Shown one piece after another: positions 1 to 7,502 of a DNA stretch of 64,000 nucleotides. Every line of letters begins with the position of its first letter. The stretch's first letter is position 1. The notes beneath the pieces were generated by a model. It did not search any database. It was not told where the DNA came from and saw only the letters and a program-made list of their open reading frames with translations. Source of the DNA: Flavobacterium gelatinilyticum (GTDB taxonomy: Bacteria > Bacteroidota > Bacteroidia > Flavobacteriales > Flavobacteriaceae). The stretch covers positions 1,922,001 to 1,986,000 of the forward strand of contig NZ_CP114287.1 in the NCBI RefSeq assembly GCF_027111295.1, written 5' to 3'. The position numbers were made by a program, and so were the translations under genes.

Positions 1-2
1 CT

Positions 3-1082
3 ATTAACCGCGCGGTCGAAGCTTTGCGAACAAAAAAAGATTCTAAAGGAAAACAAGATTATGTATATCTGCTTGAAGAAGCATTTGCAAAAGCAAAGGA
101 CAGGGATTTACGCAGTCTTGAACTGATGATTAAAGAAGCCAATCCGGCTAATGCTGAACGTGTTTATAATACGTATTTACAACTGAATAACCGTCAGGAA
201 AAAATTAGTCCTTTACTGCCTCTGCCTTTATTAAAACTGGGAAAAAATGCCTCGTTTCCGTTTGATAATTATTCGGACAGAATTGTGAGCAGTAAAATAG
301 CACTTACCAAATATTTATATGAGAATGCTTCTGCCTTAATGAAATCAAAAAACAAAATGGATTTCAGAAAAGCCTATGATGATTTTGCTTATTTGGCAAG
401 TCTTAGTCCGAATTATAAAAACACCCAAAAACTGATGGATGAAGCACAGTTTAAAGGAACTGACTTTGTTGATGTATACGCCAAAAACGAAACCGAAACG
501 GTGATTCCTAAAGTTTTGCAGGACGATTTACTGGACTTTAAAACCTACGGATTAGATGATAAATGGACCGTATATCATAACGTAAAACAAAAAAATGTTT
601 CCTACGATTACAGCCTGATTATCAGTTTCAGACAAATTCTGATTTCGCCTGAGCAGATAAAGGAGAAAGAATTTATAAAAGAAAAACAGGTGAAAGACGG
701 TGTAAAAACACTTCTTGACAGTCGCGGAAGACCTGTAAAAGACAGTCTGGGTAAAGAAATTAAGGTTGATAATTATAAATTGCTTCGCGCTAATGTATAC
801 GAATACAGACAGTTTAAATCATGTCAGGTAACGGCTAAAGTAGATTATGTAGATTTGAAAACGAATCAGTTAGTGCAGACTTTCCCGGTTAGCAGCGAGT
901 TTGTTTTTGAGAATATTTATTCGACTTACAAAGGAAACAGAGGTGCCTGCGATGATAATTATCTGGGGTATTTTGACAAACGTGCCGTTCCTTTCCCGAA
1001 CAATGAACAAATGGTTTTTGATACGGGAGAAGATTTAAAAGCGAAGCTGAAAGATATTATTGTCCGAAATAAATTCAGATAA
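3..1082 (+). CDS. Hypothetical protein, 5'-truncated by the window edge
   Basis: The frame is open from the first bases of the window and reads INRAVEALRTKKDSK before any start codon, so the true start lies upstream. About 359 residues are visible. The N-terminal part is helical and charged, with an AVEALR start and a repeated A/L pattern that could be a TPR-like or helical-repeat region. The C-terminal half is richer in beta-type sequence, with segments such as DYSLIISFRQ and TFPVSSEFVFENIYS. I recognise no catalytic motif. A clean hairpin terminator follows about 40 bases after the stop, so this is probably the last gene of an operon that starts outside the window. An envelope-associated role is only a guess. 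Confidence 0.75.
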   Translation: MNRAVEALRTKKDSKGKQDYVYLLEEAFAKAKDRDLRSLELMIKEANPANAERVYNTYLQLNNRQEKISPLLPLPLLKLGKNASFPFDNYSDRIVSSKIALTKYLYENASALMKSKNKMDFRKAYDDFAYLASLSPNYKNTQKLMDEAQFKGTDFVDVYAKNETETVIPKVLQDDLLDFKTYGLDDKWTVYHNVKQKNVSYDYSLIISFRQILISPEQIKEKEFIKEKQVKDGVKTLLDSRGRPVKDSLGKEIKVDNYKLLRANVYEYRQFKSCQVTAKVDYVDLKTNQLVQTFPVSSEFVFENIYSTYKGNRGACDDNYLGYFDKRAVPFPNNEQMVFDTGEDLKAKLKDIIVRNKFR

Positions 1083-1124
1083 AACACAAACAATCAAACA
1101 CTTAAAAACATAATTTAATATTTG

Positions 1125-1156
1125 AAAGACGCATTCAAAAAATGCGTCTTTTTTTA
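1125..1156 (+). terminator. Rho-independent terminator after the truncated gene
   Basis: AAAGACGCATT (1125-1135) and AATGCGTCTTT (1141-1151) are perfect complements around a 5-nt loop, followed by a T run. Confidence 0.85.
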
Positions 1157-1195
1157 TTTATTTAACTCACTATCAAAAAAATATAGAATTATTTA

Positions 1196-1224
1196 TTGCG
1201 CAACCAAAAAGTTGCGTATATTTG
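1196..1224 (+). promoter_or_regulatory. Bacteroidota-type promoter of the ArsR-SRPBCC operon
   Basis: TTG at 1196-1198 and TATATTTG at 1217-1224, 18 bp apart, match the TTG / TAnnTTTG consensus. The start codon ATG is at 1258. Both elements are interlocked with the palindromes described as the operator. Confidence 0.75.
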
Positions 1225-1239
1225 CAACTGATTAGTTGC
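1199..1239 (+). promoter_or_regulatory. Double inverted-repeat operator over the ArsR promoter
   Basis: Two palindromes share the half-site GCAAC/GTTGC: CGCAAC-N6-GTTGCG (1199-1216) and GCAACT-N4-AGTTGC (1224-1239). Half-sites start at 1200, 1211, 1224 and 1235, giving steps of 11, 13 and 11 bp, close to one helical turn each. They fill the promoter spacer and the probable transcription start. Autorepression by the ArsR-type regulator encoded just downstream is an inference from this placement. Confidence 0.7.
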
Positions 1240-1257
1240 TTATTATTTTTACTTAAA

Positions 1258-1584
1258 ATGAAACGAGATATTTTTCAGGCCATTGCCGATCCGACCCGAA
1301 GAGCCATTCTGGTATTGGTTTCTTCAACTGCATTGACACCAAATGCTATTGCAGAAGAATTTGACACCACCAGACAGGCGGTTTCTAAACACATCAAAAT
1401 ATTAAATGAATGTGATTTACTGGAAGAAAAAAAAGTGGGCAGAGAAATTTATTATCAGCTAAAAATCGATAAAATGAAAGAAATAGATCACTGGCTCGAA
1501 CAATTTAAGAAAATATGGGAAAGCCGATTTAGTCAATTAGATAAAGTATTATTGAATTTAAAATCTAAAGAAAATGAAATCTAA
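1258..1584 (+). CDS. ArsR/SdpR-type winged-helix transcriptional regulator
   Basis: A 108-residue protein starting MKRDIFQAIADPTRRAIL, the usual N-terminus of ArsR-family repressors, followed by the helix-turn-helix segment TPNAIAEEFDTTRQAVSKHIKIL and a wing (KKVGREIYYQLK). ATG 1258 is preferred over the in-frame TTG at 1222, because 1222 lies inside the promoter. I see no metal-binding cysteine pair (no CxC), so this is probably not a metal sensor; it resembles the SdpR-like group often paired with SRPBCC genes. Its end overlaps the next gene by 11 bp, implying translational coupling. It probably represses its own operon through the GCAAC/GTTGC palindromes. Confidence 0.9.
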   Translation: MKRDIFQAIADPTRRAILVLVSSTALTPNAIAEEFDTTRQAVSKHIKILNECDLLEEKKVGREIYYQLKIDKMKEIDHWLEQFKKIWESRFSQLDKVLLNLKSKENEI

Positions 1585-2074
1585 TCTATTAATGAATTTT
1601 TCCATAGATAAGGAAAATAAAACCGTGAATGTAAAACGCGAATTTAACGCCTCATTGTCGAATGTCTGGTCTGCCTGGACCGAAGCCGAAATTCTGGATC
1701 TGTGGTGGGCGCCGGCTCCTATGAAATCCAAAACCAAAAGTATGGAATTTAAAGAAGGAGGCAGAAGATTATACGCCATGATTGCTCCTGACGGTGTTGA
1801 GCGTTGGAGTACTTTTGATTATTCTTCGATTTCTCCTAAAACAAATTTCAAATACGCTGCTACTTTTTGTGATGCCGATGGAAATCCAAATTCTGAATTT
1901 GGAAGTTCTTACTGGGACATTTCTTTCTCTGAGCAGGGAGACTCAACTTTTGTCGACATCGTTATTAGAAGAGACAGTCTGGAAGAATTGGAAAAGATCG
2001 TCGAAATGGGTTTCAAACAAGGATTTACCGCTGCTATGGAAAGTTTGGATAAAATTTTTGAAACAAGAAAGTAA
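1574..2074 (+). CDS. SRPBCC (AHSA1/START-like) domain protein, copy 1
   Basis: A 166-residue single-domain protein. The N-terminal strand KTVNVKREFNASLSNVWSAW and the motif WWAPAPMKSKT are typical of the AHSA1 (Aha1 C-terminal-like) branch of the SRPBCC fold, which forms a hydrophobic ligand pocket. The end FKQGFTAAMESLDKIFE is the usual long C-terminal helix. The ligand is unknown. It starts inside the ArsR gene. The next gene is a clear paralogue, and a 21-nt block around each start codon is identical, so the pair arose by tandem duplication. Such proteins in ArsR operons are often annotated as polyketide cyclase-like or activator of Hsp90 ATPase-like without demonstrated function. Confidence 0.88.
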   Translation: MKSNLLMNFSIDKENKTVNVKREFNASLSNVWSAWTEAEILDLWWAPAPMKSKTKSMEFKEGGRRLYAMIAPDGVERWSTFDYSSISPKTNFKYAATFCDADGNPNSEFGSSYWDISFSEQGDSTFVDIVIRRDSLEELEKIVEMGFKQGFTAAMESLDKIFETRK

Positions 2075-2130
2075 AACACACGTTATTAAACAATTAAAAA
2101 AAATATTAACGACTAAAAAATCTAAAGAAA

Positions 2131-2634
2131 ATGAAATCAAATTTGTTAATGAATTTTACTGTAGACAAAGAAAATAATACTGTAAATGTAAAACGTGAAT
2201 TCAGCGCGCCATTATCGAACGTTTGGTCTGCATGGACAGAAACTGAAATTCTCGACCAATGGTGGGCGCCGGCTCCGTGGAAATCAAGAACTAAAAGCAT
2301 GGAATTTAAAGAGGGCGGCAGAAGACTTTATGCTATGGTTGGACCAGAAGGCGAAGAACACTGGGCACTTGCCGATTATACTTCGATAAGTCCGAAAACA
2401 AATTTTAAATGGCTCGATGCTTTCTGCGACAGCGAAGGAAATTTAAACGAGGATTTTCCTCGTTCTGACTGGGATGTAACTTTTTCAGAAAAAGACAATT
2501 CTACTTTTGTTGATGTAATCATCAAACATGAAAAACTTTCTGATCTCGAAATGATTATCGAAATGGGCTTTAAAGAAGGCTTTACAATCGCAATGGAAGG
2601 TCTGGATGAGATTTTTGCCGGGAATACAAAATAA
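2131..2634 (+). CDS. SRPBCC (AHSA1/START-like) domain protein, copy 2
   Basis: A 167-residue paralogue of the preceding gene, about two thirds identical by eye and collinear along its whole length: MKSNLLMNF start, VKREFSAPLSNVWSAW, WWAPAPWKSRTKSMEF, GGRRLYAM, ISPKTNFKW and the C-terminal helix FKEGFTIAMEGLDEIF. The sequence around the start (2118-2138) repeats that of copy 1 exactly over 21 nt. The 56-bp gap between the copies is AT-rich and shows no promoter, so co-transcription with the ArsR gene is likely. The copies differ most at residues 75-110, which could line the ligand pocket. Confidence 0.88.
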   Translation: MKSNLLMNFTVDKENNTVNVKREFSAPLSNVWSAWTETEILDQWWAPAPWKSRTKSMEFKEGGRRLYAMVGPEGEEHWALADYTSISPKTNFKWLDAFCDSEGNLNEDFPRSDWDVTFSEKDNSTFVDVIIKHEKLSDLEMIIEMGFKEGFTIAMEGLDEIFAGNTK

Positions 2635-2648
2635 TTATTTGATAACAT

Positions 2649-2753
2649 AAAAAGGTCCGGGTAAAAAAAGCAAGCTGTAATTAAATTTGCATTTACGTTT
2701 AATAATCACTTTTATTGATCATTAAAACGAATGTTTTTTGCCCTGACCTTTTT
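2649..2753 (+). terminator. Long-range inverted repeat, probable end of the ArsR-SRPBCC operon
   Basis: AAAAAGGTC-C-GGG (2649-2661) and CCC-T-GACCTTTTT (2741-2753) are complementary with one mismatch, separated by 79 nt and followed by a T-rich tract. The loop is long for a simple terminator, so it may bound a small RNA or miniature element. Confidence 0.45.
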
Positions 2754-2804
2754 ATTTTTTACTTCACTTATCTGCATTCGTAAAATCGTAAAAAAATAAT
2801 TTTA

Positions 2805-2812
2805 TATCTTTG
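2805..2812 (+). promoter_or_regulatory. Promoter -7 element of the ABC-F gene
   Basis: TATCTTTG matches TAnnTTTG. It lies about 30 bp before the leader uORF and 114 bp before the ABC-F start, so the transcript would carry a leader of roughly 105-110 nt. No good TTG -33 element is visible. Confidence 0.6.
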
Positions 2813-2841
2813 CATCATTAAACAAACCACACAATCTCTAT

Positions 2842-2877
2842 GTGAATAAAAATTTCTTTCGGACAATTTTAAGGTAA
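2842..2877 (+). CDS. Putative 11-residue leader peptide of the ABC-F gene
   Basis: A GTG-started ORF encodes MNKNFFRTILR and then TAA. Three observations support a regulatory uORF. It sits inside the leader between a promoter and an ABC-F gene. Its stop codon lies in the ascending arm of a hairpin (2874-2895). Codons 4-7 coincide with the left arm of a perfect 10-bp inverted repeat whose right arm abuts the ABC-F start codon. Some antibiotic-resistance ABC-F and erm genes are controlled by drug-stalled leader peptides, so the arrangement is suggestive. Translation is not shown, and a 12-codon ORF can occur by chance. Confidence 0.4.
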   Translation: MNKNFFRTILR

Positions 2878-2925
2878 GCCAAAAAATCGGCTTGCATATT
2901 TGTTTATTACTTTAAGAAAGAAATT
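2851..2925 (+). promoter_or_regulatory. Attenuator-like leader structures before the ABC-F start
   Basis: AATTTCTTTC (2851-2860) and GAAAGAAATT (2916-2925) form a perfect 10-bp inverted repeat; the right arm is the Shine-Dalgarno-like AAGAAAG region ending one base before the ATG at 2926. Nested inside is a 7-bp stem with one G-U pair, 2874-2880 with 2889-2895, loop of 8 nt, followed by a moderately T-rich stretch. A ribosome on the uORF would occupy the left arm of the long repeat and free the start region. This is inference from the sequence. Confidence 0.45.
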
Positions 2926-4512
2926 ATGGTTATTTTACAGAATATCTCATACGCGCATGCGAACAAAGAAGTTTTGTTTGACGCAGTCACTTTTACAGTT
3001 AACAATCACGAAAAAACTGCTTTAATTGGCAATAACGGAGTTGGAAAATCAACTTTATTAAAAATTATTGCCGGAGAATTGCAACCAGCAGAAGGTGTAA
3101 TTAAGGCAAATTCCGTTCCTTATTGTGTACCTCAAATCATTGGACAGTTTAATCATCTCACTATTGCTGAGGCTTTACAGGTTGAGGATAAACTGAATGC
3201 TTTTCGCCAAATTCTAAACGGAAATGTATCCGAAGAATACCTTAATACGCTAAACGACGACTGGACGATCGAAGATCGCTGCAACGAAGCTTTACACTAC
3301 TGGCAGCTCAATGATTTAAAACTGGATCAAAAACTGGAAACACTTAGCGGCGGACAAAAAACAAAAGTTTTTCTGGCAGGAATTTCTATTCACCAGCCCG
3401 AATTGGTTTTATTAGACGAACCAAGTAATCACTTAGATACTGCCGGCCGAAAATTGTTATATGATTTTATTAAAAGCACAACAGCAGCTTTAATTATAGT
3501 GAGTCATGACCGAAAATTACTGAATTTATTAAACTCCGTTTTAGAACTTACAAAACACGGAATCAGTGTTTACGGCGGCAATTACGATTTTTATGCAGAG
3601 CAGAAACAAATCGAAAACAATGCTTTGAGTCAGGATATTCAGAACAAAGAAAAAGCACTTCGGAAAGCGAAAGAAAAAGAACGCGAAACCCTGGAACGCC
3701 AAAACAAACTGGATTCCCGCGGTGAGAAAAAACAAAAGAAAGCAGGAGTTTCCCGCATCATGATGAATACGCTGCGAAATAATGCAGAAAACAGCACCGC
3801 CAAAGTAAAAGGTGTTCATGCTGAAAAAATTGGCGGCATTTCAAAGGACCTGCAAGATTTACGTTCGGCATTACCAGAGATTGATAAAATGAAATTTGGT
3901 TTTGAAAAAACTAATTTACATAAGGGCAAAATTCTTTTTACAGCGAAAGGTATTAATCATTCGTTTGAAGATAAATTAATATGGAAAGAACCTCTTAATC
4001 TTCAAATTACAAGCGGTCAAAGAATTGCCATAAAAGGCTTAAACGGCTCTGGAAAAACAACTTTAATCAAAATGATCACTGGAGAAATTGAACCTAAAAT
4101 AGGAACAATTTCTAAAGCAGAAGCTAAAATAATTTATATCGATCAGGATTATTCTTTAATCGAAAATCAGTTAACCGTCTATGATCAGGTTCAGAAATTT
4201 AATGATTCGGGTTTAGAGGAGCATACCATAAAGATGAAACTGAATAAGTTTTTGTTCTCTCAAAATGATTGGGATAAACCGTGTATTGCTTTAAGCGGAG
4301 GCGAAAAAATGCGTTTATTACTTTGCTGTTTAACGATTAATACAAAAGCGCCGGATATCATTATTTTGGATGAACCAACGAACAATCTTGATATTCAGAA
4401 TATCGAAATCCTGACAGCTGCAATCAATGAATATCAGGGAACTTTGATTGTAGTTTCGCATGATGATTTGTTTCTGGAAGAAATAGGAATCGAAGAATTT
4501 ATACAGATTTAG
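2926..4512 (+). CDS. ABC-F family ATPase (ribosome-associated)
   Basis: A 528-residue soluble twin ATPase without membrane segments. Domain 1 has Walker A GNNGVGKST (about 35-43), signature LSGGQ (about 140) and Walker B LVLLDEPSNHLD (about 160). A charged linker rich in K and E (about 205-290) follows. Domain 2 has Walker A GLNGSGKTT (about 370), LSGGEKMRLLL (about 455) and IIILDEPTNNLD. This is the ABC-F architecture: cytosolic proteins that bind the ribosomal E site and either relieve stalling or protect against antibiotics. Housekeeping types such as EttA and Uup cannot be separated from resistance types (Msr/Vga/Lsa) by motif alone; the regulated-looking leader favours an inducible, protection-type role. 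Confidence 0.9.
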   Translation: MVILQNISYAHANKEVLFDAVTFTVNNHEKTALIGNNGVGKSTLLKIIAGELQPAEGVIKANSVPYCVPQIIGQFNHLTIAEALQVEDKLNAFRQILNGNVSEEYLNTLNDDWTIEDRCNEALHYWQLNDLKLDQKLETLSGGQKTKVFLAGISIHQPELVLLDEPSNHLDTAGRKLLYDFIKSTTAALIIVSHDRKLLNLLNSVLELTKHGISVYGGNYDFYAEQKQIENNALSQDIQNKEKALRKAKEKERETLERQNKLDSRGEKKQKKAGVSRIMMNTLRNNAENSTAKVKGVHAEKIGGISKDLQDLRSALPEIDKMKFGFEKTNLHKGKILFTAKGINHSFEDKLIWKEPLNLQITSGQRIAIKGLNGSGKTTLIKMITGEIEPKIGTISKAEAKIIYIDQDYSLIENQLTVYDQVQKFNDSGLEEHTIKMKLNKFLFSQNDWDKPCIALSGGEKMRLLLCCLTINTKAPDIIILDEPTNNLDIQNIEILTAAINEYQGTLIVVSHDDLFLEEIGIEEFIQI

Positions 4513-4588
4513 TTTCAGGTTTCAAGTTTTAGGTTTCACGTTAATTAAGCATAGAGCTAAACAAGTTTTAAACGTGAAACCTGAAACT
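4511..4588. terminator. Bidirectional terminator made of CAGGTTTC-type repeats
   Basis: AGGTTTCACGTT (4531-4542) pairs perfectly with AACGTGAAACCT (4571-4582), and AGTTTCAGGTTTC (4511-4523) pairs with GAAACCTGAAACT (4576-4588), so two alternative hairpins are possible. It lies between the convergent ABC-F and ComM genes. Closely related wording recurs at 19816-19866. Confidence 0.7.
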
Positions 4589-4594
4589 AAAACA

Positions 4595-6130
4595 TTACCC
4601 CAGCCATCCTTCTCTATCCAAACTTCTATATTGAATAGCCTCAGAAATATGATACGAAACTATATTTTCAGAATGATCTAAATCGGCAATCGTGCGTGCT
4701 ACTTTCAGGATTCTGTCATAAGCTCTTGCCGAAAGATTCAAACGTTCCATCGCATTTTTCAGAAGTTCTTTCGATTGTTCATCCAAAGCACAAAATTCAC
4801 GAATCAACTTACTGCTCATTTGTGCATTGTAATGTATGTTTTCAATTTCCCCAAAACGCTTGGTCTGAATCTCTCTTGCTGCCGTGACACGTTTACGGAT
4901 TTCTACACTGCTTTCCGCTTTTCGGTCATCTGCCAGTTTTTCGAAGGGAACAGGCGTTACTTCAATATGAATATCGATTCGGTCTAAAAGCGGACCGGAA
5001 ATTTTGCTCATATAACGCTGCATTTCATGCGGCGAAGAAGTATTAGGCATACTCGGATCGTTGAAAAACCCGCTTGGACTTGGGTTCATACTTGCCACCA
5101 GCATAAATGACGAAGGATATGTAACCGTAAATTTAGCACGCGAAATAGTTACTTCCCGATCTTCTAACGGCTGACGCATTACTTCGAGAACATCTCTTTT
5201 AAATTCCGGCAGTTCATCCAAAAATAAAACACCATTGTGTGCCATCGAAATTTCTCCCGGCTGCGGATAACTTCCTCCGCCTACAAGTGCCACATTCGAA
5301 ATAGTATGATGCGGACTCCTAAACGGACGCTGGTTCATCAGCCCGACTTCTTTCAATTTTCCCGCAACGCTATGAATTTTAGTTGTTTCCAAAGCTTCAC
5401 GTAAAGTCATCGGAGGCAAAATACTCGGAACACGTTTGGCCAGCATGGTTTTTCCTGCTCCGGGCGGACCAATTAAAATAATATTATGTCCCCCGGCGGC
5501 AGCGATTTCCATACAGCGTTTAATGCTTTCCTGTCCGCGGACATCTGAAAAATCATGTTCTGGAAAATCAAGTGTTTTGTAAAATTCGGCTCGTGTATCG
5601 ATCGCCGTTGGCTGTAAGGTGCCTTTCCCTTTAAAGAAATCAATTATTTCCTGAAGGTTCGAAACACCGTAAACATCCAGTCCGGCAACTATTGCAGCTT
5701 CTTTTACATTTTGAATTGGCAGAAAAAATCCTTTATAGCCTTCTTCCTTAGCCTTTATAGCAATAGGCAGCGCTCCGCGAATGGGTTGTAAACTTCCATC
5801 AAGCGAAAGTTCACCCATAATAATATATTGTTCGATTTCAGGAGCTTTTATCTGGTCAGAACCAACCAAAATACCCATTGCAAGAGGTAAATCATAAGCT
5901 GAACCTTCTTTTCTGAGGTCGGCAGGCGCCATATTGATCGTTATTTTTTTACCTGGAAAACTGAGTCCGTTATTCTTTAAAGCGGCAGCGATTCTAAAAC
6001 TGCTTTCTTTTATGGCATTATCCGGAAGTCCAACTAAATGATATCCAATCCCTTTATCCATGTGCACTTCGATTGTAATGGTTGTTGCTTCCACTCCAAA
6101 AACAGCACTTCCGTAAACTTTTACTAACAT
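4595..6130 (-). CDS. comM: YifB/ComM family Mg-chelatase-like AAA+ ATPase
   Basis: 511 residues, the usual length. The N-terminal part ([20 protein letters not shown]) is the Lon-protease-like domain of this family. The AAA+ core has Walker A GPPGAGKT (about 220-228), Walker [12 protein letters not shown] and the sensor segment DRIDIHIEV. The C-terminal Mg_chelatase_C helices end LDREGWLG. In gammaproteobacteria ComM is a hexameric helicase promoting branch migration during natural transformation; the role in Flavobacterium is not established. It is convergent with the ABC-F gene and shares its terminator. The 79 bp to the next minus-strand gene suggests possible co-transcription. Confidence 0.92.
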   Translation of the reverse strand: MLVKVYGSAVFGVEATTITIEVHMDKGIGYHLVGLPDNAIKESSFRIAAALKNNGLSFPGKKITINMAPADLRKEGSAYDLPLAMGILVGSDQIKAPEIEQYIIMGELSLDGSLQPIRGALPIAIKAKEEGYKGFFLPIQNVKEAAIVAGLDVYGVSNLQEIIDFFKGKGTLQPTAIDTRAEFYKTLDFPEHDFSDVRGQESIKRCMEIAAAGGHNIILIGPPGAGKTMLAKRVPSILPPMTLREALETTKIHSVAGKLKEVGLMNQRPFRSPHHTISNVALVGGGSYPQPGEISMAHNGVLFLDELPEFKRDVLEVMRQPLEDREVTISRAKFTVTYPSSFMLVASMNPSPSGFFNDPSMPNTSSPHEMQRYMSKISGPLLDRIDIHIEVTPVPFEKLADDRKAESSVEIRKRVTAAREIQTKRFGEIENIHYNAQMSSKLIREFCALDEQSKELLKNAMERLNLSARAYDRILKVARTIADLDHSENIVSYHISEAIQYRSLDREGWLG

Positions 6131-6209
6131 AATATTCCTTTCATTAATTGTTTTTAAAACTAATGAAAAAATATTTAAATGTAAATATTTTACTACTTTT
6201 TGTAAAGTT

Positions 6210-7184
6210 TTAAAATTTCAGTCCAATCTGAGTTTTAATTTCTTCAACTATTCTGCTCAAATCCAAACAATTCTGGTGCGACCAAAGTCTGCTCTCAATT
6301 TCATTATTCAAAATACATTTATGACATTCGATAATTTCATGAGAATACCCTTTTCCTAAAGCTGGTAAACTGAAAGCAGCTTCTTTTTCTTCATTTTTAA
6401 ATAACGAGTAACCATCTGCTGCATACCAGGGTGCATTTAATTCTATTCTTCCTTCTGTTCCTCCAATAGTTGCTTTCATATCAGATTCTGAAACAATAGA
6501 AGCATGCAAAACTGCCTGAGCAGATTCGTATTGCAATATCATAGAGGTCTGCAAATCAATATCATTTTTATGTTTAATAGCTTTTGCAGCAATTTCTTTT
6601 GGATATCCCAATAGTAAATAAGACAGAAATAAAGGATAAACACCAATATCAAATAAAGCCCCTCCTCCTAATTCTTTATCGAAAAGACGTTTGTTTTCGG
6701 TTTCACTTCCGTGAAAGGCAAAATCAGCTTTAATATAATTTACATTTCCAATTGCGCCATGATTTACTTTTTGTAAAATATCCTGAACAGATGGAATAAA
6801 ACGTGTCCAGAATGCCTCCATAAAAAAGATATTGTGTTTTTTAGAAGCTTCAATTATACGAACTGCATCTTTATACGATAACGACATTGGTTTTTCGCAT
6901 AAAACATGTTTTCCGTTTTCTAGTGCCTTTATAGATAATTCGGCATGTGAATTATGTGGTGTGGCAATGTACACTATATCAATTTCCGGGTCCTTAAAAA
7001 GTAAATCGTAAGAATCATAGGCTTTTACAGCTTTGATTTTTTCTGCAAACTCATTAGCCTTATAAAGATCTCTCGAAGCTGCAGCTGTTAATTCTGCATC
7101 TTCTATCAATAATAAATCTGCTGCAAATTGGTGTGCAATATTTCCCAGACCTATAATTCCCCATTTAACTTTATGATTTTTCAT
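6210..7184 (-). CDS. Gfo/Idh/MocA family NAD(P)-dependent oxidoreductase
   Basis: 324 residues with no signal peptide, so cytoplasmic. The N-terminal Rossmann fold begins [19 protein letters not shown] (glycine-rich dinucleotide site). [11 protein letters not shown] and the catalytic-lysine motif CEKPMS (about 95-100) identify the family; the C-terminal alpha/beta domain carries the [15 protein letters not shown] segment. It resembles the dihydrodiol or D-xylose dehydrogenase branch, acting on a sugar or polyol, but the substrate cannot be read from sequence. Neighbours give no pathway. A second, Tat-exported family member lies at 27309. Confidence 0.88.
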   Translation of the reverse strand: MKNHKVKWGIIGLGNIAHQFAADLLLIEDAELTAAASRDLYKANEFAEKIKAVKAYDSYDLLFKDPEIDIVYIATPHNSHAELSIKALENGKHVLCEKPMSLSYKDAVRIIEASKKHNIFFMEAFWTRFIPSVQDILQKVNHGAIGNVNYIKADFAFHGSETENKRLFDKELGGGALFDIGVYPLFLSYLLLGYPKEIAAKAIKHKNDIDLQTSMILQYESAQAVLHASIVSESDMKATIGGTEGRIELNAPWYAADGYSLFKNEEKEAAFSLPALGKGYSHEIIECHKCILNNEIESRLWSHQNCLDLSRIVEEIKTQIGLKF

Positions 7185-7502
7185 TCTTAAATTTTAATTA
7201 CAAAAATTGTTAAAAAGATCAAATATACTTCATCATAAGCAACAATTAAATCTTTTTATGAACTAAACAGCAGTTTTTAACTCAAAAAAGACTGCTAAAA
7301 ATTCCGGAAAACTATCCTTTTTTGAAAATTACTGAAATAAAATGCTGCCAAAATGTAAATTTTAAGTTTGTTTTAAGAAACACATTTAAATTTAAAGGGG
7401 TTAAATTCTAAATTTTAACAAAAATTAAACATACACCCCTATTTTTTTAGGGGGTATTAAATCATTTTATACTTTTATCAAAAATTTTAAAACTAAATAA
7501 CT
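7185..7502 (+). other. Intergenic region upstream of amt, with a C4TA/TAG4 hairpin
   Basis: 318 bp between divergent genes. CCCCTA (7436-7441) and TAGGGG (7448-7453) flank a run of T about 50 bp before the amt start, making a short GC hairpin in an AT-rich leader. AGCAGT/ACTGCT arms near 7269-7296 make a weaker stem. A degenerate TACTTTTA near 7470 could be the amt -7 element. No gene is seen. Confidence 0.5.

Noticed and set aside
1222..1257. TTG-started N-terminal extension of the ArsR gene
   Set aside because: It overlaps the promoter -7 element and operator; the ATG at 1258 gives the normal family N-terminus.
1782..2177. 131-codon plus-strand ORF overlapping both SRPBCC genes
   Set aside because: It runs across the end of copy 1, the gap and the start of copy 2 in a different frame, while both SRPBCC frames are clearly conserved with each other.
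2926..4512. ABC transporter with a membrane partner
   Set aside because: Two ATPase domains in one soluble protein and no permease gene nearby point to the ABC-F class instead.
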